From: Daphnia carinata
Taxonomy: Eukaryota; Arthropoda; Branchiopoda; Diplostraca; Daphniidae
Direction of reading: 5' to 3'
Assembly: GCF_022539665.2 (NCBI RefSeq)
Contig: NC_081338.1
Span: 4,029,679-4,093,678, forward strand
Length of the DNA: 64,000 nucleotides
Shown: positions 33,984-44,825 of the stretch, in pieces
Layout: every line of letters starts with the position of its first letter
Numbering within the stretch: position 1 is the first letter of the stretch
Program-made: the position numbers and the translations under genes
Notes under the pieces: model-generated
Databases searched by the model: none
What the model saw: the letters and a program-made list of their open reading frames with translations, nothing else
What the model was told of the DNA's origin: nothing

Positions 33984-34711
33984 CCACGAGTGGTGACAGG
34001 AGGTGAGATTTCTGTGTGGCGTTTGTTTACCGTGCAAGATGCGGTGAAAGTGAGTTGGTGACAACAAAGTCAAGCGTAATAGAACAGGAAAATGGTTACA
34101 CATTTGAAATTGCCCTTATTTGAACGAAATAGTACCATATCGATATGCATATCTGCTGCGATTAAAATCCAGTTCGGGCGAAAGCTGGCAGTTCTTTTTT
34201 TCCGAATAATTTACATAAACAAGAATAAGATAAGCGAGATCCTGGTAGTACTAGAACTTTACCAACATTGTTTATTATGGACATATGATTTAGGATTGCG
34301 CTTCGCGCAACTCCTCGAGCCTCAGAAGCAACGAAAACTTGTTTGCACGCGGTACACAGGTACTCTGTTTCCAAAAGCGTTCGTGCGGGTTGAACGGGGC
34401 AGATGGATATCTAACTAAATTTTTTATTTATAATACATTGATGGCTAGTATGAAAACACACATAAAAAAAGTGAAATGCTTCATTTTTAATTGAACATAG
34501 TTTTTTGCTGTTTGGTTATGTAAATTACTTTCGTGCGATTTCTAGTCTAAGACGCTATCATTTGTCGTGGTACATGAAAACAGATAACTAAAGAAGACAC
34601 GAAATTTTTAGTTTTTACATATTTTATTACGTTTCTCCATCGGATATGTTTCGTTCACAATGTTAATTGAATAGTTACAGTCAGGGAACACAATATAAGA
34701 ACGGCAGGTGC
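33984..34711. other. Intergenic
   Basis: A TTTATT at 34623-34628 gives AATAAA on the minus strand for the 34.7-kb gene. No gene is seen. Confidence 0.5.
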
Positions 34712-35192
34712 CTAATATTTCTGCGTTTTCGCAGCTGGAGCTTCAGGCTCCTTGTATTCAGGATACTGAGCTTCTCCTTCGTATTTAACATCGGCAGTGT
34801 ATCCACTTTCATCAGCCCGGTACGAAACGATTTGTGTTCGGCCGTCTGGGAGCTCAACACGGTAAGATCCGGTGGTCACCTTAGCGTCGCTGCTCTCCGA
34901 GTGAACAAAATCAGCGTAGGAATCCTTATCTTTGACGTCATAACCAAAGCTGTAAGGTCTCGGTGGCTGGCAAATCAAAATTTAAAAAATTCATTTCCCA
35001 GTTTATCTAACGATAAATAGCGTAAGAGTTAACTTACGTAGGTTACAACTGGGTCTTCGTATGTTTTGGCAGTTTTGTACGCATTGTCAGCAGCTGCGAA
35101 GGCGATCAGAGCAACGAAGATAATGAACTGTACAATAACGTAAATTTCACTAAAAGATAATCGCAAAGGTATTTTTTCTTTATTACCTTCAT
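34712..35192 (-). CDS. RR cuticle protein, short tail
   Basis: Minus-strand exons 35192-35187, 35127-35038 and 34966-34712 encode 116 residues. The signal peptide is about 1-15 (MKFIIFVALIAFAAA). The RR domain (about 35-98) reads YSFGYDVKDKDSYADFVHSE, GSYRVELPDGRTQIVSYRAD, GYTADVKYEGEAQY. The tail is PEYKEPEAPAAKTQKY. AATAAA on the minus strand lies about 85 nt past the stop. Pairs with the 33.4-kb gene by sequence. Expected role: chitin-binding cuticle protein. Confidence 0.93.
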
Positions 35193-35230
35193 GGCGGAGT
35201 AGTGAGCACTGGTTGACTAACGATGGTAGC

Positions 35231-35268
35231 ACTGATACCTGTTGGCGAGTGAGCCAATGGGTTTTATA
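35231..35268 (-). promoter_or_regulatory. TATA box and initiator
   Basis: Minus-strand TATAAAA (35268-35262) precedes GGTATCAGTGC (initiator at 35235-35231). Confidence 0.75.
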
Positions 35269-35754
35269 CCGTGCAAACATCATCGTGCAAACATGGCGCA
35301 TTGTATGATGAATGACAGTTCAGCTTGGCGAAAGTCTTTCTGACAAGCGGTCAATTTAACGGTGAAATGCAAAAATACCGGATCAAAAAAGAGTTTCACG
35401 TTTATATAGATTTCACTTGTGTGTATTTAAAAGAAGGAGGGCTATCCTCGGGTTATTGTCCGAAACAGGATTTCAACAAAAAACGCCCTTCCACCTTTTC
35501 TGCTTTCATGCAAAAGCGTGTCTGTTGTGTTTTGGTTTTTTTTTCTAACCTAGCTATGGTTTCCTCGAGATGTCTTCAGGGATGAATTTTACATGTAACA
35601 GATATCTACCACTTTGCATCGCCAAGCAACAAAATTTGGAAAACGTTTGCATAATGAGGTGTATTTACAAATCAGCTATTGTAGGAAGTTGGATGATATA
35701 TCCAGTCGCGTCTTTAAATTACATAAACATTCAAATTACATCATGGAATACTCT
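35269..35754. other. Intergenic
   Basis: No gene or repeat is recognised. Confidence 0.45.
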
Positions 35755-36279
35755 TTAATATTCAGCTGGGGTGGGGTAGGCCGGAGTAGTGTAGGTAGGG
35801 GTTGCGTACGAAGCAGCTTTGTATTCGGGATATTTAGCCTCGCCTTCGTATTTCACAACAGCATTGTAACCGTTCTCGTCGGCCTTGTAGGTGACGATTT
35901 GGGTGCGGCCGTCGGGGAGGACGACACGGTAAGAGCCGGTAACGACCTTTCCCTCAGATTTCTCAGCGCGGTCGAAATCGTTGTAGGATTCCTTATCCTG
36001 GACCTCGTAACCAAAACTATAGGGCTGAGGTGCCTGAAGTAAATAACAATTAAAGTTTGAACTGATGGGCTTTTTATCAAATGATTTCTCACGTATGTCA
36101 CGGGGGCCTCGTATTTAGGTGCGTATTCCTCAGCCTTGTACGAATCAGCGGCAGCAACAGTGAAGAGAGCAACGAGGATGAGAAACTGCAAATGTAAATT
36201 AGAAATTGAAACGATTTTAATGTTTGTTATTGAGAGTTTGATATTGATGATGCACAGTCTTGGGGTTTACCTTGTACAT
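35755..36279 (-). CDS. RR cuticle protein
   Basis: Minus-strand exons 36279-36271 (ATG TAC AAG), 36185-36093 and 36033-35755 encode 126 residues. The signal peptide is about 1-16. The spacer holds one KYEAP unit and ends VTY. The RR domain (about 37-100) reads YSFGYEVQDKESYNDFDRAE, GSYRVVLPDGRTQIVTYKAD, GYNAVVKYEGEAKY. The short tail is Thr/Pro/Tyr-rich and ends PAEY. The promoter block is shared with the next two minus-strand genes. Expected role: chitin-binding cuticle matrix protein. Confidence 0.93.
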
Positions 36280-36316
36280 GGTGGAATGGTTAGGGTGTTG
36301 GCGAAGGCAGTTGTGG

Positions 36317-36353
36317 AACTGATGTCACTAACAGTACAATTCTCGTTTATATA
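36317..36353 (-). promoter_or_regulatory. TATA box and TCAGTT initiator
   Basis: Minus-strand TATATAA (36353-36347) precedes ACATCAGTTCC (TCAGTT at 36322-36317). Confidence 0.8.
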
Positions 36354-36382
36354 CCCGAAGTAATGGAAGAATGTAATTTAAA

Positions 36383-36424
36383 GGGAGGTGTTCTATCCAA
36401 TTGTGGTTACGATTTCAGTGAAAG
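36383..36424 (-). promoter_or_regulatory. Shared proximal promoter block, copy 1
   Basis: Read on the plus strand: GGGAGGTGTT (36383), CAATTGTGGTTAC (36398) and AGTGAAAG (36417). The same order and spacing recur at 37762 and 39352, in each case 61-62 bp upstream of the initiator. Confidence 0.55.
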
Positions 36425-37096
36425 TATATGAAAGAAAAGGGATCGCGAGGGGCGAGTGAAGAACACGATAGTATGGAATCGGCTTTTTGTTCCCTATATT
36501 TTCAGCCTTGTTTCATATATATATGCAGCAAACTTACATCATTTACGTGCAAGGTCTAGTGGCTTTCTTTATATTGTTGCAGACTGTTTTACCTTGATGC
36601 CGTTTGAAAATTTTCATCGTTTCAAACATGTATATATGATAACAAGCAAAGGGCATAATAACTTTGGACTATTGCCTTCTATATTTGGCTTAGAACTAAT
36701 AGGTCAGACCAGTCCTTGAACTCATAGTCCTTTTCCTTTTTTTTTTCAGGTAGCTTAACTAATCAAAACAGTCCCGCATGACTTGCCTTAATTATGGCAA
36801 CACCACAGGCTGAACTTAACAACTGCTTATAGCTTCCAACAAATTTATTCATATTTCTAGCGTCTTGCTGTGATTTTATCATCAAAACAATTGAACATCG
36901 CAAGAATCATTGAGCTTTGTTTAAGTAACTTGATAATAACAAGGAAATTTGTGTCTAGAGTTGTATTTACATTCTGCAGTGACAAAGATGTTATCTGTGG
37001 GCAAGATGATATTGCCACTTAAACTCATATTCTCTTTCTTTTCATTCAATAATCAATAAATAAGGCTAAATGACGACGCGCTAGAAGTGCCCGTTC
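36425..37096. other. Intergenic and 3' untranslated region of the 37.1-kb gene
   Basis: It contains the AU-rich element at 37053-37067. No gene is seen. Confidence 0.5.
37053..37067 (-). promoter_or_regulatory. AU-rich 3' untranslated element
   Basis: Minus-strand AGCCTTATTTATTGA contains the nonamer TTATTTATT, 30 nt past the stop codon. The same element occurs at 38627 and 53084. Nonamers of this form are known mRNA-decay elements; function here is inferred. Confidence 0.45.
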
Positions 37097-37658
37097 TTAG
37101 TATTTGGGGTAGGCTGGGGCGGTGTAGGCCGGGGCTTTGTATTCGGGGGCCTTGTAAGCTGGAGCGGGGTAGGCAGCAGCTTTGTACTCAGTTGGGACGT
37201 ATTCGGGGTACTTGGCCTCTCCCTCGTATTTCACATCAGCGGTGTATCCGTTCTCATCAGCGCGGTAGGTGACGATCTGGGTGCGGCCATCGGGGAGAGC
37301 AACACGGTAAGATCCGGTGACTCCGTAGGAATCGGATTTCTCAGAGTGGTCAAAATCGTTGTAGGATTCCTTATCCTGGACGTCATAACCGAAGCTGTAT
37401 GGCTGAGGGACCTAAACAACAATTAAACATTTAACTGATTAATGGCGGTGGATTATTCAAGATGAAAACTTACGTATGTGACTTCCTCGTATTTGGGAGC
37501 CTCGTATTTGGGGGCGTAGTCGGCGGCCTTGTAGGAATCGGCAGCAGCGACGGCGAAGAGAGCAACGAGGATGATGAACTGAATTGCAAAAAACACGTCT
37601 TCGCTATTTAGAAAGCTGATGCAAAAATGTGCGGAATTTGTTTTTTTACCTTGTTCAT
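37097..37658 (-). CDS. RR cuticle protein with YKAP tail
   Basis: Minus-strand exons 37658-37650 (ATG AAC AAG), 37578-37474 and 37411-37097 encode 142 residues. The signal peptide is about 1-16. The spacer has KYEAP then KYEEVTY. The RR domain (about 41-104) reads YSFGYDVQDKESYNDFDHSE, GSYRVALPDGRTQIVTYRAD, GYTADVKYEGEAKY. The tail alternates AYPAP, AYKAP, EYKAP and AYTAP, ending PKY. Closest relative: the nonsense-bearing gene at 38.7 kb. Expected role: chitin-binding cuticle matrix protein. Confidence 0.93.
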
Positions 37659-37695
37659 GTTGAATGAGGTGGGTGTTGTGCTGAAACAGTTGCTG

Positions 37696-37733
37696 AACTG
37701 ATACCTGTAATAGAAGCCGTCCTTGTTTTTATA
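37696..37733 (-). promoter_or_regulatory. TATA box and TCAGTT initiator
   Basis: Minus-strand TATAAAA (37733-37727) precedes GGTATCAGTTC (TCAGTT at 37701-37696). Confidence 0.8.
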
Positions 37734-37761
37734 CCCAAAGTGACAGGGAATCTAATTTTGT

Positions 37762-37808
37762 GGGAGGTGTTTCCCTCACATATGGGTATACGTTTTTCAG
37801 TGAAAGGG
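37762..37808 (-). promoter_or_regulatory. Shared proximal promoter block, copy 2
   Basis: Plus-strand reading: GGGAGGTGTT (37762) and AGTGAAAGGG (37799), with a diverged middle (ATGGGTATACG). TGACAGGGAA at 37741 is also shared with the third copy. Confidence 0.55.
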
Positions 37809-38659
37809 AATTAGGAAAGAAAGGATATTGTTGAGGAGGTTAGAGAACACGGTTCTATAGAATGGTCTTGTTCTTATTCGTCTTCTGTAAATTTCAGTCG
37901 AATTGCCCGTAACTCTAAAGCTCCAAATATGGAACGAAATTGCAACACTGACCTGTCACTTGACTCGCAGCTCTACAATAGCTATACACGTAATGGCCGT
38001 TCCATTTTTATGTCGCGAAAACCTGTTTAAGAGCACAACTCTAAAGTTCGGGTATAACTGCAGAGTTTTATGAGTTAGTTATACATGGGCCTGAGGTACA
38101 CATTTTTGGCCTTGATGCACCAGATGTATCAGAAACGGTGGCTGCTTTCGATTTTTCAAAATGCATAGGAGAAACATTTCCATTGTTATTGTAGACTGAT
38201 AGAAATTGTCGATTGTATTCATTTCTTTTTCCATGAGCGTTGAGACTATGCTAGAATCTATGCATATTTCAGGTTTTACAATCTGAATTTCACGCTTGCA
38301 TTCACGTAACTTTGATATGCAACTGCTATTATGTAACTGTCCTCGAATTGGCGAGTCGTACTTTCATAAAGCTTCCCTTATAAAATCGCATAGACTTTCG
38401 CTAATTTCCTTAAAACTTGCAGCGAATTCACTAAATATATCCCGTTTCTCTTGCAAAAACGCTTGGGTATTGTATCATCATTAGCCGCGAGTAAAACATT
38501 CAAAAGAAATTTTGTATCAGAAGATTTATTTACACTTTGTAAGTGTCAATGATGTTGCACACGGCCAAGATGGAATTGCCATTTACAGACATCATTTAAA
38601 CACCCAACCATTTTTTTTTTCGATATTCAATAAATAAGGCTGATAGAAGAGCTGGAATC
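37809..38659. other. Intergenic and ancestral 3' untranslated region of the 38.7-kb gene
   Basis: It holds the second AU-rich element at 38627-38641. No gene is seen. Confidence 0.5.
38627..38641 (-). promoter_or_regulatory. AU-rich 3' untranslated element
   Basis: Minus-strand AGCCTTATTTATTGA, identical to the element at 37053-37067, 19 nt past the ancestral stop codon. Confidence 0.45.
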
Positions 38660-39249
38660 TTAATATTTAGGGTAGGCTGGGGCGGTGTAGGCCGGGGCGG
38701 TGTAGGCCGGGGCTTTGTATTAGGGAGCCTTGTAGGCTGGGGCAGGGTAAGAAGCAGCTTTGTATTCCTTCTCGACGTATTCGGGGTACTTGGCCTCTCC
38801 TTCGTATTTCACATCAGCGGTGTATCCGTTCTCATCAGCGCGGTAGGTGACGATCTGAGTGCGGCCATCGGGGAGAGCAACACGGTAAGATCCGGTGACT
38901 CCGTAGGAATCGGATTTCTCAGAGTGGTCGAAGTCGTTGTAAGATTCCTTATCCTGGACGTCATAGCCGAAGCTGTAGGGCTGGGGGGCCTATTCCAAAC
39001 GTAAAATTAAATCTTTGAAAATTTCATTTTGAATTGTTTTTAAATTTCAGATGAAACTTACGTAAGTGGCTTCCTCGTATTTGGCCTCGTATTTGGCCTC
39101 GTACTTGGGGGCATAATCCGCAGCCTTGTAGGAATCAGCGGCAGCAACGGCAATGAGGGCGGCGAGGATGATGAACTGATTTTCAAACAAATATCGAATA
39201 TTTTCAATAATCATATATTTTGAATACTTTAAAGTAGTTTTACCTTCAT
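38660..39249 (-). CDS. RR cuticle protein truncated by a nonsense codon
   Basis: Minus-strand exons 39249-39244, 39175-39062 and 38989-38660 follow the array plan. An in-frame TAA at 38722-38720 ends the protein at 129 residues. Paralogues have GAA there (KAP-E-YKAP), so one G-to-T change explains it. Beyond it the frame continues YKAPAYTAPAYTAPAYPKY to the ancestral stop at 38662-38660. The signal peptide (about 1-15), spacer with KYEAKYEAKYEE and RR domain (about 43-106: YSFGYDVQDKESYND, GSYRVALPDGRTQIVTYRAD, GYTADVKYEGEAKY) are intact, so the short protein may still bind chitin. Only 19 tail residues plus the stop position are affected. A sequencing error cannot be excluded. Confidence 0.82.
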
Positions 39250-39284
39250 ATTGAAATGGTTGTTTTTTGTGTAACAGCTGAAAG

Positions 39285-39323
39285 AACTGATGCCTTTCAA
39301 CGCAAAAGTTGGACGGTTTTATA
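39285..39323 (-). promoter_or_regulatory. TATA box and TCAGTT initiator
   Basis: Minus-strand TATAAAA (39323-39317) precedes GGCATCAGTTC (TCAGTT at 39290-39285). Confidence 0.8.
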
Positions 39324-39351
39324 GCGAAGGTGACAGGGAACACAACCCTAT

Positions 39352-39394
39352 GGGAGGTGTCCTAACTCAATTATGGTTACATTGAGTGAAAGGG
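39352..39394 (-). promoter_or_regulatory. Shared proximal promoter block, copy 3
   Basis: Plus-strand reading: GGGAGGTGT (39352), CAATTATGGTTAC (39368) and AGTGAAAGGG (39385). Confidence 0.55.
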
Positions 39395-40681
39395 AATAGA
39401 GCAGAAGGCCATTCATCAGGCAAGGAAAGAGGCAAGGCGTCGTGAAACGCTCTACTTTGAATAGTTTTTACCTCAAATCTAGTTCAAGTCCACAAGGGTG
39501 GAGTTTTTAAATCTACATTTCTGAATGATGCTCTAGATTCAGTAGCTAGTATAACATAGGGAATACCTCCTAGCTATTAAGTTTTTGCTAACCGCACTGT
39601 TTTGCATTGCATTGCAAACATTTTTTTTTTCAAGGCTTCATGTTAAAACCCGGAAAAGTCATAGGCAAACTTCGAATCAAATGAAATTGTTCGTTTTATC
39701 GAGACTTTGCATCTAGTTCAAAAAGAGCTTGCATAATTTCGCTCACTGTGTCAAAATGTGTTGTCATAGGTCATAACCTGTTCTTTCCAAATCGAAGCTA
39801 AACATGGAGCTAAAAAAAAGTGACTTAGTTTGTATCATTCTGAAAAAAAAAAACATAATGGACCTGTCTGAACTTGACCCATTATTCCTCCCAGTTAATT
39901 GGCAAGGGTAAGAAATGAAGAACAAAAAGGTAACCCCTCCCGCTCCCGGTTATTATGAAATGTACCCGAGGCATATCTGAGCTATGCCTTTTTTTTTTAC
40001 AACTCCCGTAAATTTCTTCTAAATTAATTAAACTGCGGGAGTGTCTGCTAACTCCCGTCTGCCATCGTAAACGTTCACGAAAGTCTGCGAGGTACTCCAC
40101 GTTTGAGTGCTCACACATAAATGATAATGCTGAATAACTACAACACCATTCCTAGCATTCCAATGCCCTTGAATGCAATCGATAGCTTTAGAAATCTAGA
40201 CGATGCGGAGCCAAACTGTTTATGCCAATGCACCTGCAGAAAACACACCTACTAATTCTCGAATATATCAGCTGGCCAAAAAAACTAAACCTTTTTTTTA
40301 TGAGTGATAAACAGGTGCTTGTTGAATTGGCCGTCTTCCCATAGTGCGGGAATTTTTTTACGTTTCGTCTATGTTAAAGAAAAGAATGGTCTGACCTAAC
40401 CCAAACGCAAAGTTTTCCCTTTGCTTGTCTTTCTATTTTTTCCTTGGAATTTTGCTTGGAAAGGTGCCTTTAATGAGCTGATATCTTACCTAAGGAAACC
40501 GAAGTGAAAGACAAAAACAAGTTGTCTGTTAACTTTCAAAAACAAACATTCTAGTCATATAGGACCAGATGTCTAGAACAAAAGCCAATCTGTCTGTTGA
40601 TCCAAGCCATTGATTTTGTTTTAAAATTCATTCATTTATTAAATAATCATTGAAATAGCAGACAGCAAATAGGAAGAAAAC
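39395..40681. other. Intergenic
   Basis: About 1.3 kb with A- and T-runs. No gene or relic is recognised. Confidence 0.45.
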
Positions 40682-41507
40682 CTAGTATTTGGGGTAGGCA
40701 GCAGGGGCAGTGTAAACTGGGGCGGTGTAGGTTGGTGCTCTGTAGATGGGGGCAGAGTAGGTGGGAGCTTTGTATTCGGGGGCTTTGTAGGCTGGGGCGG
40801 GGTAGGCGGGGGCTTTGTATTCAGGGGCCTTGTAAGCTGGTGCGGTGTAAGCAGGAGCTTTGTATTCAGGGGCCTTGTAGGCTGGTGCGGGGTAGGCAGG
40901 AGCTTTGTATTCAGGTGCCTTGTAAGCTGGTGCGGGGTAGGCGGCCGGTTTGTACTCGGGGTACTTGGCGTAACCTTCGTATTTCACATCAGCGGTGTAT
41001 CCGTAGCTGTCAGCCTTGTAGGTGACGATCTGGGTGCGGCCGTCGGGGAGGGCGACGCGGTAAGAGCCGGAGACTCCGTAAGAATCGGATTTCTCAGAGT
41101 GGTCGAAGTCGTTGTAGGATTCCTTATCCTGGACGTCATAGCCGAAGCTGTACGGTTGGGGTGCCTGTATACGTTTTACAATTAATTAGAAGAATTGCAC
41201 ATTTTAATTCTTGCCAAAATCAAAACTCACGTAGGTGACTTCCTCGTATTTGGGAGTCTCGTATTTGGGAGCCGCGTATTTCGGGGCTTCGTATTTGGGT
41301 GCGTATTCAGGAGCCTTGTATGAGCTGGCGGCTGCGACAGCGAGAACAGCGGCGAGGATGAAGAACTGAAAATAGAGAATGTGCGTGAGTTATACTGATT
41401 CGGCTGAAAACGTTCGCAAGTTTTATTCAAATAAGAAACACAATTGAGAAACTGAATCTTTAGAAATGGATTGATCAATGAACATCACTTTTGATTTTTA
41501 CCTTCAT
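40682..41507 (-). CDS. RR cuticle protein with long YKAP repeat tail
   Basis: Minus-strand exons 41507-41502, 41365-41231 and 41164-40682 encode 207 residues. The signal peptide is about 1-15 (MKFFILAAVLAVAAA). The spacer has APKYEAPKYAAPKYETPKYEE, four pentapeptide units. The RR domain (about 50-113) reads YSFGYDVQDKESYND, GSYRVALPDGRTQIVTYKAD, GYTADVKYEGYAKY. The tail of about 90 residues repeats the 20-residue unit AYPAPAYKAPEYKAPAY and drifts at the end to TYSAP, IYRAP, VYTAP. Lies head-to-head with the 42.4-kb gene. Expected role: chitin-binding cuticle matrix protein. Confidence 0.93.
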
Positions 41508-41544
41508 GTTAGAGCACTTGTGAATTGTATGAAACAGTTGAAAG

Positions 41545-41582
41545 ACTGATATCTCCAAGTTTAGCCGTCAACGATATTTATA
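41545..41582 (-). promoter_or_regulatory. TATA box and initiator
   Basis: Minus-strand TATAAATA (41582-41575) precedes GATATCAGTC (initiator at 41549-41545). Confidence 0.75.
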
Positions 41583-42321
41583 CAAATCTCGACACTGCGA
41601 TGACATGGATAGCGAAAGGCGTTTCGCGTGTAAAGACAGATTCATATCAGCGAAAGTATGATACGATCTAACGGGGTTAACACCGGTGAATGTAACGCGA
41701 AACACACCTCAACATAGTGTGCATAACTGTCGATCAAGTTGCATGTAGAAATTATTGCAATAACCGAAGGTAAGAAAGGGTTCGTAGCCCAGTTTAAATA
41801 CAGCGATTATTTACAAGTGGGATATACGTATGTCATTCGTCGTGTACCTTCTCTTTCACATAATTCATGATGCTTTTGGTGCCTGTTATAAGATATATCA
41901 GTTAGAAATTCTAGTGCACAATGAAACTGGTTTTTTTTTGCTATTTGTATTTCGACCGTAACTTTATAGGGAAAGTCTGCGTTATTCGATTACCTTTCCC
42001 CGCTGCCGAAGACTAGTTTAACCGACCAAGTTAAGTACGACACTCTCAACGTCTGTATTCGATTCTTCGAATAGTTATGCATTATGCAATGAGATATCGA
42101 GTTATTTCGAGTTATTCCGTTGTTGTAATGAGACTAAATCAACTGAAATGCCAGACTAGTTTGTTTTTATGTCGAGATTAGTATATCGCATCTAATTCGT
42201 TAGTATTACCTTCACATGTTTCAACCCAAAAGGTATTTGTTTTTAACTTTCACTAAAGAGAAAAATCATGCAAGATCGACTCCTCCTTAAACGCATTAGT
42301 CATCAATGGCCAGATGTTTGG
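41583..42321. other. Divergent intergenic region
   Basis: It separates head-to-head cuticle genes by about 0.8 kb between initiators, so it may hold shared regulatory DNA. GCGAAAGTATGA (about 41651) and AACTTTCACT (about 42246) are mirror-image GAAAGT-type motifs on either side. Confidence 0.5.
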
Positions 42322-42359
42322 TATAAAATCATTGACAGATCTGCAGAAAATCATCAGTC
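42322..42359 (+). promoter_or_regulatory. TATA box and initiator
   Basis: TATAAAA (42322-42328) precedes CATCAGTC (TCAGTC at 42354-42359). Confidence 0.75.
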
Positions 42360-42396
42360 TCACAACTGTTTCAAGCAACTCCTCTACTACTCCAAC

Positions 42397-43170
42397 ATGA
42401 AGGTAACAACCTGATCACAAGTGAAACTTTGAACTGCATAATGTAATTAAATTAAGAAAATTATAGTTAAAGCACGATACTTTTTTTTTTGTAGTACATC
42501 ATCCTCGCTGCCCTCCTCGCCGTTGCTGCCGCTGATTACTACAAGGCTGCAGACTATGCCCCCAAGTACGAGGCCCCCAAATACGAGGCTCCCAAGTACG
42601 AGGCCAAATACGAGGAAGTCACCTACGTAAGTTTGATTCCCCAATCGAAACAATTCAAACAGAAATTAAAAAAAAAAAAATTTCATTTTGGAACAGGCCC
42701 CTCAACCCTACAGCTTCGGCTATGACGTCCAGGATAAGGAATCTTACAACGACTTCGACCACTCTGAGAAATCCGATTCCTACGGAGTCACCGGCTCCTA
42801 CCGTGTCGTCCTCCCCGACGGTCGCACTCAACTCGTCACCTACAAGGCTGACTACTATGGATATGTCGCTGATGTGAAATACGAAGGCGTTGCCCAGTAC
42901 CCCGAATACACGGAGACCAAATACAAAGCCCCCGCCTACACTGCCCCAGCCTACCCTGCCCCAGCCTACAAAGCCCCTGAATACAAAGCTCCCGCTTACC
43001 CTGCTCCAGCCTACAAGGCCCCTGAATATAAAGCTCCTGCCTACACCGCTCCAGCCTACAAAGCTCCCGAGTACAAAGCTCCAGCTGCCAAGACTACCGG
43101 ATACTCCGTCGCCCCATCTTACGCCCCTGCTCCGGTCTACAAAGCCCCAGCTGCCTACCCCAAATATTAA
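42397..43170 (+). CDS. RR cuticle protein with YKAP repeat tail
   Basis: Exons 42397-42402, 42495-42626 and 42697-43170 encode 203 residues. The signal peptide is about 1-15 (MKYIILAALLAVAAA). The spacer carries APKYEAPKYEAPKYEAKYEE. The RR domain (about 49-112) reads YSFGYDVQDKESYND, GSYRVVLPDGRTQLVTYKAD, GYVADVKYEGVAQY. The tail repeats AYPAPAYKAPEYKAP, then TTGYSVAPSYAPAPVYKAP and PKY. It is a plus-strand relative of the 40.7-kb gene, suggesting an inverted duplication. AATAAA lies near 43220. Expected role: chitin-binding cuticle matrix protein. Confidence 0.93.
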
Positions 43171-44153
43171 TTTCACCGTCAATCACGCACACTATATAAC
43201 CAACATGATTATTTAAAAGGAAATAAAAAAGAATTTATTCATTAAGTACCTAACGGGGCTTTATGTGTTTCGTTTGTTTACGACCTCAGGTGTTCAAAAA
43301 AGTTTTGACCGCTTTCTTTCTTTTTATGGAAATTAGGAAAAAAAAAAAAAGAAAGACTAAGACAATATCAGAAAATGGAGATTTCAGCTTAACTGGAGCG
43401 CCGCAACGAAACATTGTACACAAACAAAATTTCCACTGGCATTACCTGTGAAGTAGAGTAATGTCAAAATATGGCTGCGAGCTGTTTGGCACAAACTCCC
43501 AATCAGGTAGTTACTTTCCATGCCAAGGCTGTATTCTTACGAATAAAACTCTTGACCTTTTTTTGTTACATGAAGTAGCTTATACGTACAGCTAAGACTA
43601 GTTATTTCCATTTCTTAATGTCAAAATGATTTCGTTTTTACTTACCATTGCCAAGAGACATTAGAAATCTGGGAGTACGGTTTTCCAATTTGCAACTGTC
43701 CTTTCCTTTTGTTCACGCTCAACAGCGCTTCAACTTGCGTTCAAAAATCATAGACAAACATTGACTTTCATCACAGTAATTGTAACTATGAACAACAAAA
43801 CTGGAATTGTATGGCTCTGTACGATATTAAGAGGGCCGTCCCAGTCTACCCATTGTGACATACTTCATGGCTAAAATAAAAGAACATTTGTTATGCAAGG
43901 CTAGTAACCGAAATATTCCGGATTACTATGTAATTTCAATACTCTTCAGTAAATCATCGATGTGTCAGCCTCCGCCCTTGCGTACTTGAGCTAGATCGAA
44001 GATCCATTTCACCTTTACCTGTTGCATTTATTTTTATTTTTTACCGTTCACCTCATTTTTGACCGTTTCACTTTCGCTGGCGACCAAGGTAGCCTCGCAG
44101 AAGCACCTCCCCATTTCTAAAAACGAACGTGTCTGCAATCAAGTCACGTTCGC
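43171..44153. other. Intergenic
   Basis: AAATAAA near 43220. Upstream of the next gene, TTTCACTTTCGC (about 44065) again gives a GAAAGTGAAA-type sequence. No gene is seen. Confidence 0.45.
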
Positions 44154-44192
44154 TATAAAAACGTTGGCCACTCTTGGCTTTAGGCATCACTC
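44154..44192 (+). promoter_or_regulatory. TATA box and initiator
   Basis: TATAAAA (44154-44160) precedes GGCATCACTCC (TCACTC at 44187-44192), an initiator variant. Confidence 0.7.
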
Positions 44193-44229
44193 CGTTAGGT
44201 GACTTAGAAACGCACGCAAGCATTCCACC

Positions 44230-44825
44230 ATGAAGGTAAAAAAACCACCGTTACTTCTGATGAACCAAAAAAAAAACATGAAAAGCGAAAACATTCCTCA
44301 TTTACCTAATATTACAACCAGTTCATTGTCCTGGCTGTTCTGATCGCTGTCGCCTCCGCCAATTCCTACAAGCCCGTTGATCCCAGATACGAGGCACCGA
44401 CTTACGTGAGTCTCATTCAAGATGACTTAACATCACAATGCATTGGATGATCGAAACATAATTTTTTTTGTCTCCAGCCCGCCCAGCCGTATAGTTTCGG
44501 TTATGACGTCAAGGATAAGGAGACCTACACCGATTTCGAACATGCCGAGAAAGCTGACGGCAAGGTGACCAGCGGTTCTTATCGCGTTGATTTGCCCGAC
44601 GGTCGTAAACAAACTGTGAGGTACACGGCCGATGATAAGGGATACAATGCTGACGTTCAGTTCGAAGGTGAAGCCCAGTACCCCGAATACAATCCGCCAA
44701 AGTACGCCAAAGCTAGTCCCTACACCCCTGTGTACTCTTCTCCAGTGTACAACGCCCCCGCTTACGCAGGTCTCTCCTTCCCTGCCTACAAAACGCCTAC
44801 CTACCCCGCCTTCCCCTTAGTCTAA
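44230..44825 (+). CDS. RR cuticle protein
   Basis: Exons 44230-44235, 44322-44405 and 44478-44825 encode 145 residues. The signal peptide is about 1-15 (MKFIVLAVLIAVASA). The spacer is short (NSYKPVDPRYEAPTY). The RR domain (about 33-96) is divergent: YSFGYDVKDKETYTDFEHAE, GSYRVDLPDGRKQTVRYTAD, GYNADVQFEGEAQY, with KQTVRYTADD resembling classical pro-resilin more than its neighbours do. The tail is non-repetitive, with Tyr/Pro/Ser and a hydrophobic end, FPLV. Lies tail-to-tail with the 45.6-kb gene. Expected role: chitin-binding cuticle protein. Confidence 0.93.

Noticed and set aside
42655-43182. 175-codon minus-strand open frame rich in Gly and Val
   Set aside because: Antisense shadow of the YKAP repeat exon of the 42.4-kb RR gene.
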